Source: an uncultured Clostridia bacterium (lineage in GTDB: Bacteria; Bacillota; Clostridia; Christensenellales; Borkfalkiaceae). From it: a stretch of DNA of 33,646 nucleotides. This document shows, one piece after another, positions 24,564 through 32,432 of this stretch. The DNA lies in the NCBI GenBank assembly GCA_947625025.1, contig CANQMQ010000017.1:1-33646 (forward strand). The letters run 5' to 3'. Position numbers and translations under genes: made by a program. Under the pieces are notes generated by a model. That model was not told the origin of the DNA and did not search any database. It saw only the letters and a program-made list of their open reading frames with translations. The first letter of the stretch is position 1, and each line of letters begins with the position of its first letter.

Positions 24564-24917
24564 ATGAACTTTGAGATCAATGAAGAATTTTGGGGAGCGG
24601 TAGAGGAGTTGGTAAACAAATCCGAAATCATAATAGATAGACCCAAAGGTACAGTACACCCGAATTATCCCGATTTTGTCTATCGGGTGGATTATGGATA
24701 TTTGAAGGGCACGTCCTCCATGGACGGCGCGGGAATCGATGTGTGGATCGGAAGCGGCGAAAAGAAAATCGACGCCATCATGGTTACGGTCGATTTGATG
24801 AAGCATGATTCGGAAATCAAGATATTGATCGGCTGTACGGAAGAAGAAAAGGAAATTATTTATCAAATGCACAACGAAACCGAATTCATGAAAGGCATCC
24901 TGCTTCGCCGAAAGTAG
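24564..24917 (+). CDS. inorganic-pyrophosphatase-like protein
   Basis: A 117-residue protein related to family I soluble pyrophosphatase but much shorter than the usual 170-180 residues. IDRPKGTVHP (about 22-31) and VDYGYL are family marks. The metal-binding motif that reads DGDPLD in true enzymes is DGAGIDVW here, so the middle Asp is Gly. It may be a diverged hydrolase or a catalytically altered homologue. ATG 24564 is chosen because the reading then begins MNFEINEEFW, right before the helix; GTG 24555 in the same frame (adding three residues) is an alternative. It lies 36 bases after the acetyltransferase and ends 16 bases before the DprA-like gene. Confidence 0.78.
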   Translation: MNFEINEEFWGAVEELVNKSEIIIDRPKGTVHPNYPDFVYRVDYGYLKGTSSMDGAGIDVWIGSGEKKIDAIMVTVDLMKHDSEIKILIGCTEEEKEIIYQMHNETEFMKGILLRRK

Positions 24918-24933
24918 TATGGGGGGGGATTGT

Positions 24934-25758
24934 ATGGATTCGGAAGCCGCCCTTAAATTGTATGCCATGCAGAGGGAGGGAACAATAAAATCGAATGCGG
25001 ATTTTTGGCGTAATGATGCAGAAATGCAGAGCTATCACATGGATTTACTGCCATACATCCGTGAGCGGCAAGAGAGTTCGGTGGGCCTCGTATGCGCCCT
25101 TGACGGGCATTTCCCCCAAATAAACCTGCCTCTGCGTATGCAGGAGCGGCCGTATCTCTTCGCCTATCGGGGAGACCTCTCTCTTTTGAACGATATTTCC
25201 CATAACGTTGCCGTGATCGGGGTTTTGAACCCTTCACAAGAAGTCGTTGCCCGTGAGCGGAAGATCGTAAGAGAACTTACAGCGCGGGGATTTACGATTG
25301 TGAGCGGACTTGCGCGGGGGTGCGATACCGTTGCACATCGGGAATGCCTTGCATGCAACGGGAAGACGGTTGCCTTTCTCCCGACGCCCCTTTCCGAAAT
25401 CTATCCAAAGGAAAATGCCGAACTCGCGGAGCGAATCATAGAAAACGGCGGGCTCGTTATAACAGAATATATGGCGGGAGCAAGGACACGGCAAGAGGGG
25501 ATAGGGCGATTTATTGCCCGAGACAGGTTGCAGGCAATGTTTGCAGACCGCATTATTTTGATTGCAAGTTATTTGAAGGGGGAAGGTGACAGCGGTTCCC
25601 GCCATGCAATGGAGAAGGCCAAGGAATACGGAAGGGAACGGTTTGTTATGTATCGCCCTTCAGATGCCGCCGACCCACAGTTCGGCCTCAATCGGAAAAT
25701 CTTGCAGGAGGGTGGGGCCGTTTTTACACCTTCCATGCTTGAGCGGTTCACCTTCTGA
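24934..25758 (+). CDS. DprA/Smf-like Rossmann protein
   Basis: A 274-residue protein with the DprA (Smf) nucleotide/DNA-binding fold. The core begins VAVIGVLNPSQ (about residue 93). It continues VSGLARGCDTVAHRECL, a shortened VAFLPTPLSEIYPKEN, GGLVITEYMAG, a basic FIARDRLQAMF and GDSGSRHAMEKAKEYGR. These match, in order, the segments that bind single-stranded DNA and RecA in DprA. It lacks the C-terminal winged helix, and the N-terminal 90 residues are not the usual SAM domain. A role in DNA uptake is possible, but stand-alone DprA-like proteins also occur in mobile and defence settings. ATG 24934 follows a GGGGGGGGA tract; an ATG at 24919 is less likely. Confidence 0.82.
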   Translation: MDSEAALKLYAMQREGTIKSNADFWRNDAEMQSYHMDLLPYIRERQESSVGLVCALDGHFPQINLPLRMQERPYLFAYRGDLSLLNDISHNVAVIGVLNPSQEVVARERKIVRELTARGFTIVSGLARGCDTVAHRECLACNGKTVAFLPTPLSEIYPKENAELAERIIENGGLVITEYMAGARTRQEGIGRFIARDRLQAMFADRIILIASYLKGEGDSGSRHAMEKAKEYGRERFVMYRPSDAADPQFGLNRKILQEGGAVFTPSMLERFTF

Positions 25759-25808
25759 TCGGCGCGTGAAGAAAGTGACCTGGGTTATAAACGGGGATTC
25801 GCGTTACC

Positions 25809-27059
25809 ATGACAAAGACCGAAATTGCAAAAACTATCGTTGAAATTTGCCAAAAGGATGCCGCATTCTGCCTTGATATCGAGGGCGGCAGCCCCGAATT
25901 CTTTTTGTCCAAAATCACAGACGACATGCCCGAGCGGGAGTTTCTGTTTTCGGTAGAGCAGTATTTGGCGACCTTTGGGGTATGGGGGCACCTCTATTTT
26001 TACGGGAAACGGCTCCGCACCTATCTCGGCTTTCATGTAAGGAGATACGGGAACAGCTTATTCATCACCCATGCAGAAGCGGGATTGCCGTTTTCCAAGG
26101 GAGCTGAAATCGTAGCCATCGACGGGATGCCGATCGAACAGGCCGCTGAAAAGTTTGCCGTATTTTTCGAATGTGATCCGCCCGACCGGCAGGGTGAGCG
26201 CTGGGAAACCGTTATCGAAAATGCCAACAGCGTTACCGTTCGCGCCCAAAACACATTCGATTACCCCATCCGTACCGATCTCAAGAGGGGAGCGGGTGGG
26301 CCCTCCTGTATCAACAAGTTGATCGATCGGGATTGTTACTACATCAAACTCACCAATTTTTTTGATGAGGAGAATATCTCTTCGATCATGGATTATGCCT
26401 CGAAGGAGATCACCCGTACCAAAAATCTTATCATCGACCTCAGAGACAACTGCGGCGGGAACGATACCGAATTTTTGCCGCTCCTGAAATTTTTGCTGAC
26501 GGAAGAGGATGAAATGTGCGGCAAGCCGATCTTTATCGGGGAGGACGAGACGCTCTATACCGAGCGGAATGTGGAAGGGCGCATTCAAATTTATAGGGAG
26601 TGCCTCGAAAGCACAACTTCAGACGAGATCCGAAAGTATGTCACGGGGCAAATCGAGGAGCTGAAACGTTGCAAGGGGAAGGGATTTCACCCTGTGAAAG
26701 CCGATGAATTTTTATTCCCGCAGAGCGGCACGCGGTTCCCGGAAAGGGTCGCCGTGCTTACCGATTGCACCTGTGCCTCTTCGGCGGAAAGCTTTGTGGA
26801 GATCGCTTCCCGTTTGAAGAAGGTAACGATCATCGGGCGCCCCACCATGGGAATTTGCGATTATTCCAACCTGATGCGAGTTGATTTCGGAGACTATGTG
26901 CTCCATTATCCGACTTCTCGGAGCAAGGCGATCGACATGGGAAAGGGCACGAGGGGCAAAGGCCTGCAGCCCGATATCTTGATCCCGTGGACCCCTGAGC
27001 ATATCTTCGAAGATGTAGATCTATCTTTTGCGGTAACTTGGTTGGAAAAACAAAATTAA
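25809..27059 (+). CDS. S41-family peptidase, cytoplasmic form
   Basis: A 416-residue S41 (tail-specific/CtpA-related) peptidase. A PDZ-like stretch around 85-110 (FSKGAEIVAIDGMPIEQA) precedes the catalytic core. NLIIDLRDNCGGND (about 208-221) is the conserved strand-loop of S41. The nucleophile is probably Ser325 in CASSAES, the TxSAAE-like position. GRPTMG follows and a Lys-rich YPTSRSKA loop lies near the end. There is no signal peptide, unlike the exported CtpA enzymes, so it would act inside the cell or on self-made substrates. ATG 25809 has only a weak CGGGGATT upstream. It is 50 bases after the DprA-like gene and probably in the same operon. Confidence 0.83.
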   Translation: MTKTEIAKTIVEICQKDAAFCLDIEGGSPEFFLSKITDDMPEREFLFSVEQYLATFGVWGHLYFYGKRLRTYLGFHVRRYGNSLFITHAEAGLPFSKGAEIVAIDGMPIEQAAEKFAVFFECDPPDRQGERWETVIENANSVTVRAQNTFDYPIRTDLKRGAGGPSCINKLIDRDCYYIKLTNFFDEENISSIMDYASKEITRTKNLIIDLRDNCGGNDTEFLPLLKFLLTEEDEMCGKPIFIGEDETLYTERNVEGRIQIYRECLESTTSDEIRKYVTGQIEELKRCKGKGFHPVKADEFLFPQSGTRFPERVAVLTDCTCASSAESFVEIASRLKKVTIIGRPTMGICDYSNLMRVDFGDYVLHYPTSRSKAIDMGKGTRGKGLQPDILIPWTPEHIFEDVDLSFAVTWLEKQN

Positions 27060-27061
27060 AT

Positions 27062-27095
27062 GGATTTTTACGGAGGTGCGTTCCCGTAAAAATCC
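27062..27095 (+). terminator. terminator after the S41 peptidase gene
   Basis: A perfect 12-bp stem GGATTTTTACGG/CCGTAAAAATCC with a 10-base loop, 3 bases after the stop codon. No T-run follows on the plus strand. Confidence 0.6.
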
Positions 27096-27335
27096 TCCCT
27101 CGTAACCATGATTGTTGATGGTGCATCTCAGACATGCCCCCTACGAAAAGGATTTCTTCACACCATGTTTTGATTACGCCTATGAATTTGACTACTGCAT
27201 TGATTGCGGACATGGGTACCATATATAAAATAAAAGAGATGTGGCTCTCTTTCCAAAGGACCACGCCGAACGGCAAGCCTTCCCGCTGTTTCCGTAGCAC
27301 TGCAGCCCCGAGCGGGGCTGTTTTTGTACTTGTAG
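27096..27335. other. unassigned stretch with a terminator at 27303-27325
   Basis: No convincing gene. A frame from 27134 (or ATG 27182) encodes about 72 (or 56) residues, but a textbook rightward terminator lies inside it: CAGCCCC-GAGC-GGGGCTG then TTTTT, 27303-27325. It also carries CTCAGACATGCCCC at 27127, repeated at 32444. It may be the residue of a lost gene or a small RNA ending at the terminator. Confidence 0.4.
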
Positions 27336-27587
27336 GTTGGGCCATCCTATGAATGCGTCTCCGATCATGAAACAGAAGGGATCGTGAAGGGGAGCACAGA
27401 GTATCATGTAAAAATCGATACCGAACATCCGAGGCGCTCCACATGCGATTGTGCATTTGCACGGGGCCGCGTCAATAATATGAAGAAGGACGAACTGCAA
27501 AATACGCTTCTGCAACTTCTGTTCGACGGCCCCGAATGGCAGTACGAAAAGTTCATACGGGAGCATTTGGATCGATGTAGCTACTAA
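27336..27587 (+). pseudogene. remnant of a SWIM zinc-finger protein
   Basis: The open frame 27336-27587 lacks a start and encodes 83 residues. It contains the first half of a SWIM finger (VKIDTEHPRRSTCDCAFARGR), where the CxC pair should be followed by CKH. Instead it jumps to MKKDELQNTLLQLL and GPEWQYEKFIREHL, which look like the C-terminal helix region of SWIM-family proteins. The second metal pair (CxH) is missing, so an internal deletion and a missing 5' part are likely. GTG 27384 could start a 67-residue product, but no ribosome-binding site is evident. Confidence 0.6.
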
Positions 27588-27881
27588 AACGGTAGTGCTT
27601 GCGAAAACGGTAGGAGATAATTGAGATCAAGAGCAAACTTTGAAAGTGACTGTACTTATATCTTTCGAAGAGTCGATCTGCAAATCATCGAACGATCTTA
27701 AAGGGAAAATTGATCGATGGATCAGCGCAGTTGTTAAGGCATGCACATATTTGAATTTCTACGTGGATTAAGCAAGGAACGGTCGGGGAAGATAGGGCGC
27801 AATTTGGGATAAGGAAAACAATGGGGCGCTCTATTTGAAGGCACATTTTGAGGTAAAGTCTCTCAGCGCCAAGAGTCAGTC
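27588..27881. other. intergenic DNA without recognisable features
   Basis: About 290 bases with stops in all frames and AT-richer than the surroundings. I see no gene, terminator or RNA in it. It separates the SWIM remnant from the first copy of the 65-bp direct repeat. Confidence 0.5.
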
Positions 27882-27947
27882 ATAAAAAAACTTCAGAAAG
27901 TGGTGAAAATTTTGCTTGGAGGGATTGATTTTGGGCTGAGGGCATGG
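27882..27947 (+). repeat. direct repeat copy 1 (decayed promoter)
   Basis: 66 bases matching 31431-31495 in the same orientation with about seven differences, including an identical core GTGGTGAAAATTTTGCTTGG and the following GAGGGATTGATTTT. Where copy 2 continues into TATAAT, this copy continues into CCCGCGG, so the promoter is lost. Bases 27942-27985 also form an imperfect GCATGGCC hairpin at the 3' end of the leftward lipoprotein gene. Confidence 0.85.
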
Positions 27948-27992
27948 CCCGCGGGGAAGCCTTATAGCAACTTTCGCGGCCATGCAAGAGTA

Positions 27993-30900
27993 TTACTTGG
28001 AAACTGAGAAATGAACGATTTCTGCAAAATTATAGACGGAGTTGTTCATCGCAAAGTCGGTAAGAGTGATCTCATAGATTGCCCATGTCCCCGGCGCGCT
28101 ACCCTTGGGAAGGGTTACTGTAAAACTGTATTCCCGTTCTACCGTAGGATCTCCTGCCTCAAAATAGTGTTCATATGTGCCATACCAATCCGTATATAGC
28201 CAATAGAAGTGCATGATGCCCTGCGGGTCAGCAAACCGGACATTGGCAATCCGTAGGCCGGAAATATTATCTTTGATTTTCAATTTCAGCGTTACGTAAG
28301 TCTCGCCGTCGGGATGAGCGGGATTTGCGGGAATGGCGGAAACGGAGATATCTTTCAAATTCAGTTCCGGACCTTTGTAGTCGGGGTTAGTGGTTGTAAT
28401 CCGTATACGGTTGTTTTCCGCGTTATCATAGAACATGAAATATTGATTATTCTTTGCCCGGTCGGTCAAAGAAATTTCTCTGATTTCATAGTCTCCGGAG
28501 GAATAGTGCTCGGGAATATAGACGTAGTGCGTGACGGTATGATGAACTTGATTGATATCTTGATCTTTGGCATACAAGTCGATGGAGTCTTTCCCGTCTC
28601 CGATGCAAACGAGGCGAATCAAGGCATATTCCAGCCAACGGTTTTCGCGGAACGAGTACTCAACTTTCAGCGTTTGAGCGTTCGGGTGTTCGGCGTCGTC
28701 GGCTTTTTCTAAGGAGAGTTTCAAACTTCCCTTCACGTACTCGGGAGCTTCGTCGTCCATGAGCGGATTGTCGATATAGAGCTTGTAATTGTAATCCGCG
28801 CTTCCCTCATAGCGTTCGTTTCCCGCATCATCGCGCAAAATAATTTGATCGGTATACCAATATCCGTTATAAGAATCCTTGGAGAAAACTTCCGTGCTTT
28901 GCAGGGTCAGCAGGGTGTCGTCAACGGCATGTCCCCATGTATCGTAATAGTTCTTTCCGTTTGCAGAAGTGCAGCGATAGAAAAACCGATTTGCGCCTTC
29001 TTTGGGGGCTGTGCCGTTGAGCGTAAGGGTCGTCGTCACCGTTTTATCTTCGAAGGCATCCCCTTTTACGTCGAGCATGATTTGTTTGATTTGCCCGGGA
29101 TAGATATAATCGGGGTCGAGGTTATAGACTTCAAAGGTGAGATCTTCACGGAACTGAAGCTCATAGACGTCACCCTGCATGATATAATTGCGGATGAAGT
29201 TATATTTCTCTATCGAGCGCGATTTCAAGAGGGCGGGGTCTGTGATATACGCCGCAACGGATTCCGCCATATCCTCATCAGGATTATGCGCATGTGCATA
29301 GGCAGAGACAAACTCCGTCTGCTTCGTCGTGGACCAACCATCCTGTTCGGACGGATTTTCATACCATCCGCCGACTTCGTTCCACTTTTCCTTTAGTTCA
29401 TCACTGAAATAGTACTCATAATACATGTGGGTCTTTTCGTGAATGATGAGCCGCTTCGTATTATAATATCCCTGCTCAGAAATGAAAGTAGGATCCATGA
29501 ACTCGATATAGGGGTTTTGCGCCTTCGTCCACGTCACGGCCGCAGCGCTCGGGTAGAGCGGATGCGACGTTCCGCTCTTTCTGCGGACGAGATATTTGAG
29601 CTCGGGCATCTTATGCATCCCTTCCGGCATCTCTTCAAACATGGTGAGGATGGCAAGCTTTTCTTCAGCATTAAATTCCTCAAAGGCCTCGCGGCCCTCT
29701 TGGGTGGTTTCCTTTGTCAATTCCCTATAATCGGGGACGTTGAACGAAGTGCAGAAGTTCTGCTCGAGGATGGTCTCGCAAGCCGTAGACTTCTGCCCGC
29801 CGTCCGTTACGAAGCGGAGGAGCGCGTTGTAAAACCTATTTGAGAAATATTCTCCCGCAACTCCGTCTAACGTGACACGGCGCGGCGTGACGTTCGCAAG
29901 CGCCGCCTTGGAGACGGTGACGTAATATACTTCCCCGACCTCGTAATACTCGATGTCGTTTTTCATGCTGTCGTTCGAGAGCGTCCATACCGAATTCAAG
30001 TCTTTCGTAACGCTTTCGGGGAAGGTGCTGTATAGCTGATAGAAGCGGGAGGAATACTCGTTCGTCCAACGTTCCTGTGCGTTGTTCAGAACGATGTGAA
30101 AACGATCACGGAGGAGCGGCGCGGCACCCATGTCGCTGATCGTAGCGATATTTTCATCGAGGAACTCAATTTCGGGCCTTGTATCTATGCGGGAAATGAC
30201 TTCGTAGTTGACCCCCGTCTCTGTACGCGTCCAAACAAAGAAGTACCCCGAATCGCGGAGGGCAGTGATATTGAAATTGATGTGCTTGATGTTCTTATAT
30301 TGGGTTTCTTTGGAAGTAGCGGATCGGATTTCTACGCTTTCGGCGTCTACCGCATTATATCCTGCTGCCTCCACCTTGACCGTATAATAGCCGTCTGCGG
30401 GCACAATTACTTTGAAATAGCCGTTATATGCGGGTACGCAGGTCTCCATGAACGAATCATTGTTATAGACGACGACCGTCGTCTCATCGTTCGGGAGGAT
30501 CCCATTGACGAAGCCGTCTATGTACTTCTCGCTTGAATTGTAGGGAACGACCTTCACATTGCAAATAACTGCGTTCGGATAGCCCTTCACATATCCTTTG
30601 ATCGGTTTATACCCCACAAAGCGCGAAGAGGGGAGAGAATTCCATTCTACGCGGACGGAGATCACAGACCCGCTTACCAAATAAGCCGTAACCTCATTTG
30701 GCAAGGAAACATCCTCCCCGATCGTGGCAATGATATTGTTTTCGGGGATATAGTCGTAAATTTCTTCTGTGGAATTTTTCAATCGGCCGGCAACGAGATC
30801 GCTCAACCACTGTTCTTCGGTACCGCCGTAGCCAAACGTGGAACGATACAATTCATAGGCACTCTTCCCGTCTTGGCCGACAGAACCGGGGGCGCCTTGT

Positions 30901-31190
30901 GCGGGAACACCGAGGTCTGCACTGCCGACCCACCAGTGTCCATTTTCTCCGATATAGGGCGTCGATCCATCCCGTCCGTTTCGTCCATTCGGCACTGTGA
31001 AGGACCAATTGGCACCATCCTCAGTGGTAATAATGATTTTCAGACCCTCATCTACCACTTCAGAAGTAATGTTTTGAATGATACTCGGTTCAGCCGAAGT
31101 ATCGTCTTTTGGAGCCTTACACGCCACAATGCCGAGAAGCAAACAAAACGTGGAAGCAACAGTCAGCAGTACACAAAATAACTTCTTCAT
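27993..31190 (-). CDS. large lipoprotein with an HExxH metallopeptidase motif
   Basis: A 1065-residue exported lipoprotein. The signal peptide ends in a lipobox with GIVAC, so Cys24 is the lipidated residue. Residues 45-130 have a collagen-like GRNGRDG / GAPGSVGQDG stretch with GHWWVGSADLG, as seen in clostridial surface proteins. A beta-sandwich-like region (150-290) precedes a helical catalytic part: HEKTH at 584-588 and, 55 residues on, DEDMAES with Glu643, fitting a gluzincin-type zinc site. The last 350 residues look like repeated immunoglobulin-like units, each with a D-x-A-x-N stretch (DDAGNERY, DRAKNNQYF, DFAMNNS). The peptidase family and substrate are unknown. MKKLF at 31190 is chosen over the upstream frame because it opens the signal peptide and follows AAGGATGGGG. 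Confidence 0.85.
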   Translation of the reverse strand: MKKLFCVLLTVASTFCLLLGIVACKAPKDDTSAEPSIIQNITSEVVDEGLKIIITTEDGANWSFTVPNGRNGRDGSTPYIGENGHWWVGSADLGVPAQGAPGSVGQDGKSAYELYRSTFGYGGTEEQWLSDLVAGRLKNSTEEIYDYIPENNIIATIGEDVSLPNEVTAYLVSGSVISVRVEWNSLPSSRFVGYKPIKGYVKGYPNAVICNVKVVPYNSSEKYIDGFVNGILPNDETTVVVYNNDSFMETCVPAYNGYFKVIVPADGYYTVKVEAAGYNAVDAESVEIRSATSKETQYKNIKHINFNITALRDSGYFFVWTRTETGVNYEVISRIDTRPEIEFLDENIATISDMGAAPLLRDRFHIVLNNAQERWTNEYSSRFYQLYSTFPESVTKDLNSVWTLSNDSMKNDIEYYEVGEVYYVTVSKAALANVTPRRVTLDGVAGEYFSNRFYNALLRFVTDGGQKSTACETILEQNFCTSFNVPDYRELTKETTQEGREAFEEFNAEEKLAILTMFEEMPEGMHKMPELKYLVRRKSGTSHPLYPSAAAVTWTKAQNPYIEFMDPTFISEQGYYNTKRLIIHEKTHMYYEYYFSDELKEKWNEVGGWYENPSEQDGWSTTKQTEFVSAYAHAHNPDEDMAESVAAYITDPALLKSRSIEKYNFIRNYIMQGDVYELQFREDLTFEVYNLDPDYIYPGQIKQIMLDVKGDAFEDKTVTTTLTLNGTAPKEGANRFFYRCTSANGKNYYDTWGHAVDDTLLTLQSTEVFSKDSYNGYWYTDQIILRDDAGNERYEGSADYNYKLYIDNPLMDDEAPEYVKGSLKLSLEKADDAEHPNAQTLKVEYSFRENRWLEYALIRLVCIGDGKDSIDLYAKDQDINQVHHTVTHYVYIPEHYSSGDYEIREISLTDRAKNNQYFMFYDNAENNRIRITTTNPDYKGPELNLKDISVSAIPANPAHPDGETYVTLKLKIKDNISGLRIANVRFADPQGIMHFYWLYTDWYGTYEHYFEAGDPTVEREYSFTVTLPKGSAPGTWAIYEITLTDFAMNNSVYNFAEIVHFSVSK

Positions 31191-31334
31191 AATTCCCCAT
31201 CCTTTCCTTGTTATAAGAAACAAGGGTGTCCGCACAGGACACCCCGCATAGAGTATCCCGTGATTGCGTTATATTCCACATACGGATGATAGGGATACAA
31301 AATGCCAATGTACCCCGCATATGGAATATAACGC
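31191..31334 (-). promoter_or_regulatory. structured 5' leader of the lipoprotein gene
   Basis: The predicted 144-base leader holds three hairpins. The 5'-most pairs 20-base arms (31315-31334 with 31266-31285, 18 of 20 matching) and begins at the predicted first base of the mRNA. The second, GGGTGTCC/GGACACCC (31225-31245), is followed by TTGTTTCTT like an intrinsic terminator. The third, CTTGTT/AACAAG (31208-31225), overlaps it and sits just before the ribosome-binding site. This looks like an attenuator or mRNA stabiliser; no known riboswitch family is recognised. Confidence 0.6.
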
Positions 31335-31340
31335 ACTGCT

Positions 31341-31369
31341 ATTATACCATGCTGCCCCCGTTTTTACAA
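31341..31369 (-). promoter_or_regulatory. promoter of the lipoprotein gene
   Basis: On the minus strand -35 TTGTAA (31364-31369), a 17-base spacer and extended -10 TGG-TATAAT (31341-31346). The start falls at about 31334, the outer end of the long inverted repeat. Confidence 0.75.
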
Positions 31370-31430
31370 GTGATTTGCGAAAATTTCTTTTGGTTCATTT
31401 CAAAATCATGGAAGAAAGGGGCATGCAATC

Positions 31431-31495
31431 ACAAAAAACTTCAAAAAGTGGTGAAAATTTTGCTTGGAGGGATTGATTTTGGCTTGGGGGCATGG
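31431..31495 (+). repeat. direct repeat copy 2 (promoter-bearing)
   Basis: Matches 27882-27947 over its whole length. Its right end supplies the -35 and spacer of the promoter at 31473-31501. The two copies bracket the lipoprotein gene and its leader. Confidence 0.85.
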
Positions 31496-31501
31496 TATAA
31501 T
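31473..31501 (+). promoter_or_regulatory. promoter of the second acetyltransferase gene
   Basis: -35 TTGATT (31473-31478), a 17-base spacer and extended -10 TGG-TATAAT (31496-31501). The following 110-base leader contains a 14-codon frame (ATG 31526 to the stop at 31568) with no clear ribosome-binding site. Confidence 0.75.
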
Positions 31502-31615
31502 AAAACAAGCCGTAGGTGTCCCAACATGACAAAGCAACGCATAAGAAAAGAGAGTAAACGGTTGGGGTAAACATAGAAAGGCATCTGCGGGAATGCAGCT
31601 GCGCAGGAGGAGGGG

Positions 31616-32401
31616 ATGGATAATTTTGTCGATAAGCGCGACTTTGCGCTTTTGGAACAAGATAAATGCCCCTACTTCATCCTCCGTAGGCTCCTCGATG
31701 GGGAATATGAATGGGTGCTCAGCGACCACGCAAGGATCATCGTGTGTAAGTCGGGAGACGGTTACCCCATATGGATCTGGACGATAGAGAATGCCTCCCT
31801 CGGGGTGATCGAGTGGGCGTATCGGATCATCGCAGAGCACGACCTCTTCCGTTGGCACCGCCTCAACGTCAAGTATCCGTTGGTGGAGTACTTCAAGGAA
31901 CACTCCGCCGCCAATGGGCGCAAGATCTATGTCCATGCCAATCTTCTCGCTTACGAGTGTCAAACCCTGATAGCTCCCGAAGAGAGGGCAGAGGGTGCCC
32001 TGTACCGTTGCGATACGGAAGATATCGATGCCCTTGCCTCCATGATGAAGGGATTTCGTGAGGAGAGGAGGGATAGGAAGCGGAATATCCGTTCCGAGGC
32101 AGAGAATGCGATTGCGGCAGGGAATGTATTCTTTTGGAAGGACAAGCGGGGAAGAGCGGTTTCGTGTTGCAAGTATACGGTTGCGGCGGGCATGGCTTGC
32201 TTGAGCCTCGTCTATACGAAGCCCGAGTTCCGTAGACAGCATTATGCGCAGACGCTCGCATACGAGGTGAGCAAGCTTGCTACGGAGGCGGGATATATCC
32301 CCATGCTCTATGCGGATGCCGATTACGACCCGGCCAATGCGTGTTACGAAAAGCTTGGGTACACGATCCGCGGGAAGGTATATACGATCGCTGAATTCTG
32401 A
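31616..32401 (+). CDS. GNAT-family acetyltransferase with N-terminal extension
   Basis: A 261-residue protein. The C-terminal GNAT domain (about 130-261) shows CLSLVYTKPEFRRQHYAQTLAY, where RRQHYA occupies the acetyl-CoA loop (the usual second Gly is Tyr). A helix and the final NACYEKLGYTIRG motif follow, typical of FR47-like acetyltransferases. The N-terminal 125 residues resemble a second, degenerate acetyltransferase-like half (FILRRLLDGEYEWV, WIWTIENAS), a layout known from clostridial two-domain GNAT proteins. ATG 31616 follows GGAGGAGGGG. It is monocistronic, with its own promoter and terminator. The substrate is unknown. Confidence 0.86.
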   Translation: MDNFVDKRDFALLEQDKCPYFILRRLLDGEYEWVLSDHARIIVCKSGDGYPIWIWTIENASLGVIEWAYRIIAEHDLFRWHRLNVKYPLVEYFKEHSAANGRKIYVHANLLAYECQTLIAPEERAEGALYRCDTEDIDALASMMKGFREERRDRKRNIRSEAENAIAAGNVFFWKDKRGRAVSCCKYTVAAGMACLSLVYTKPEFRRQHYAQTLAYEVSKLATEAGYIPMLYADADYDPANACYEKLGYTIRGKVYTIAEF

Positions 32402-32432
32402 GGGGCCGCATACGGCCCCTTCATCATGTTTT
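32401..32432 (+). terminator. terminator of the acetyltransferase gene
   Basis: An 8-bp stem AGGGGCCG/CGGCCCCT with loop CATA begins at the last base of the stop codon; a weak T-rich stretch follows (TCATCATGTTTT). Confidence 0.7.

Noticed and set aside
26830-27462. Leftward 210-codon open frame over the end of the S41 gene and the following region
   Set aside because: It runs through the S41 coding end, the hairpin at 27062 and the rightward terminator, and has no start signal.
31526-31570. 14-codon frame in the acetyltransferase leader as a regulatory peptide
   Set aside because: No ribosome-binding site and no informative codon run; could be chance.
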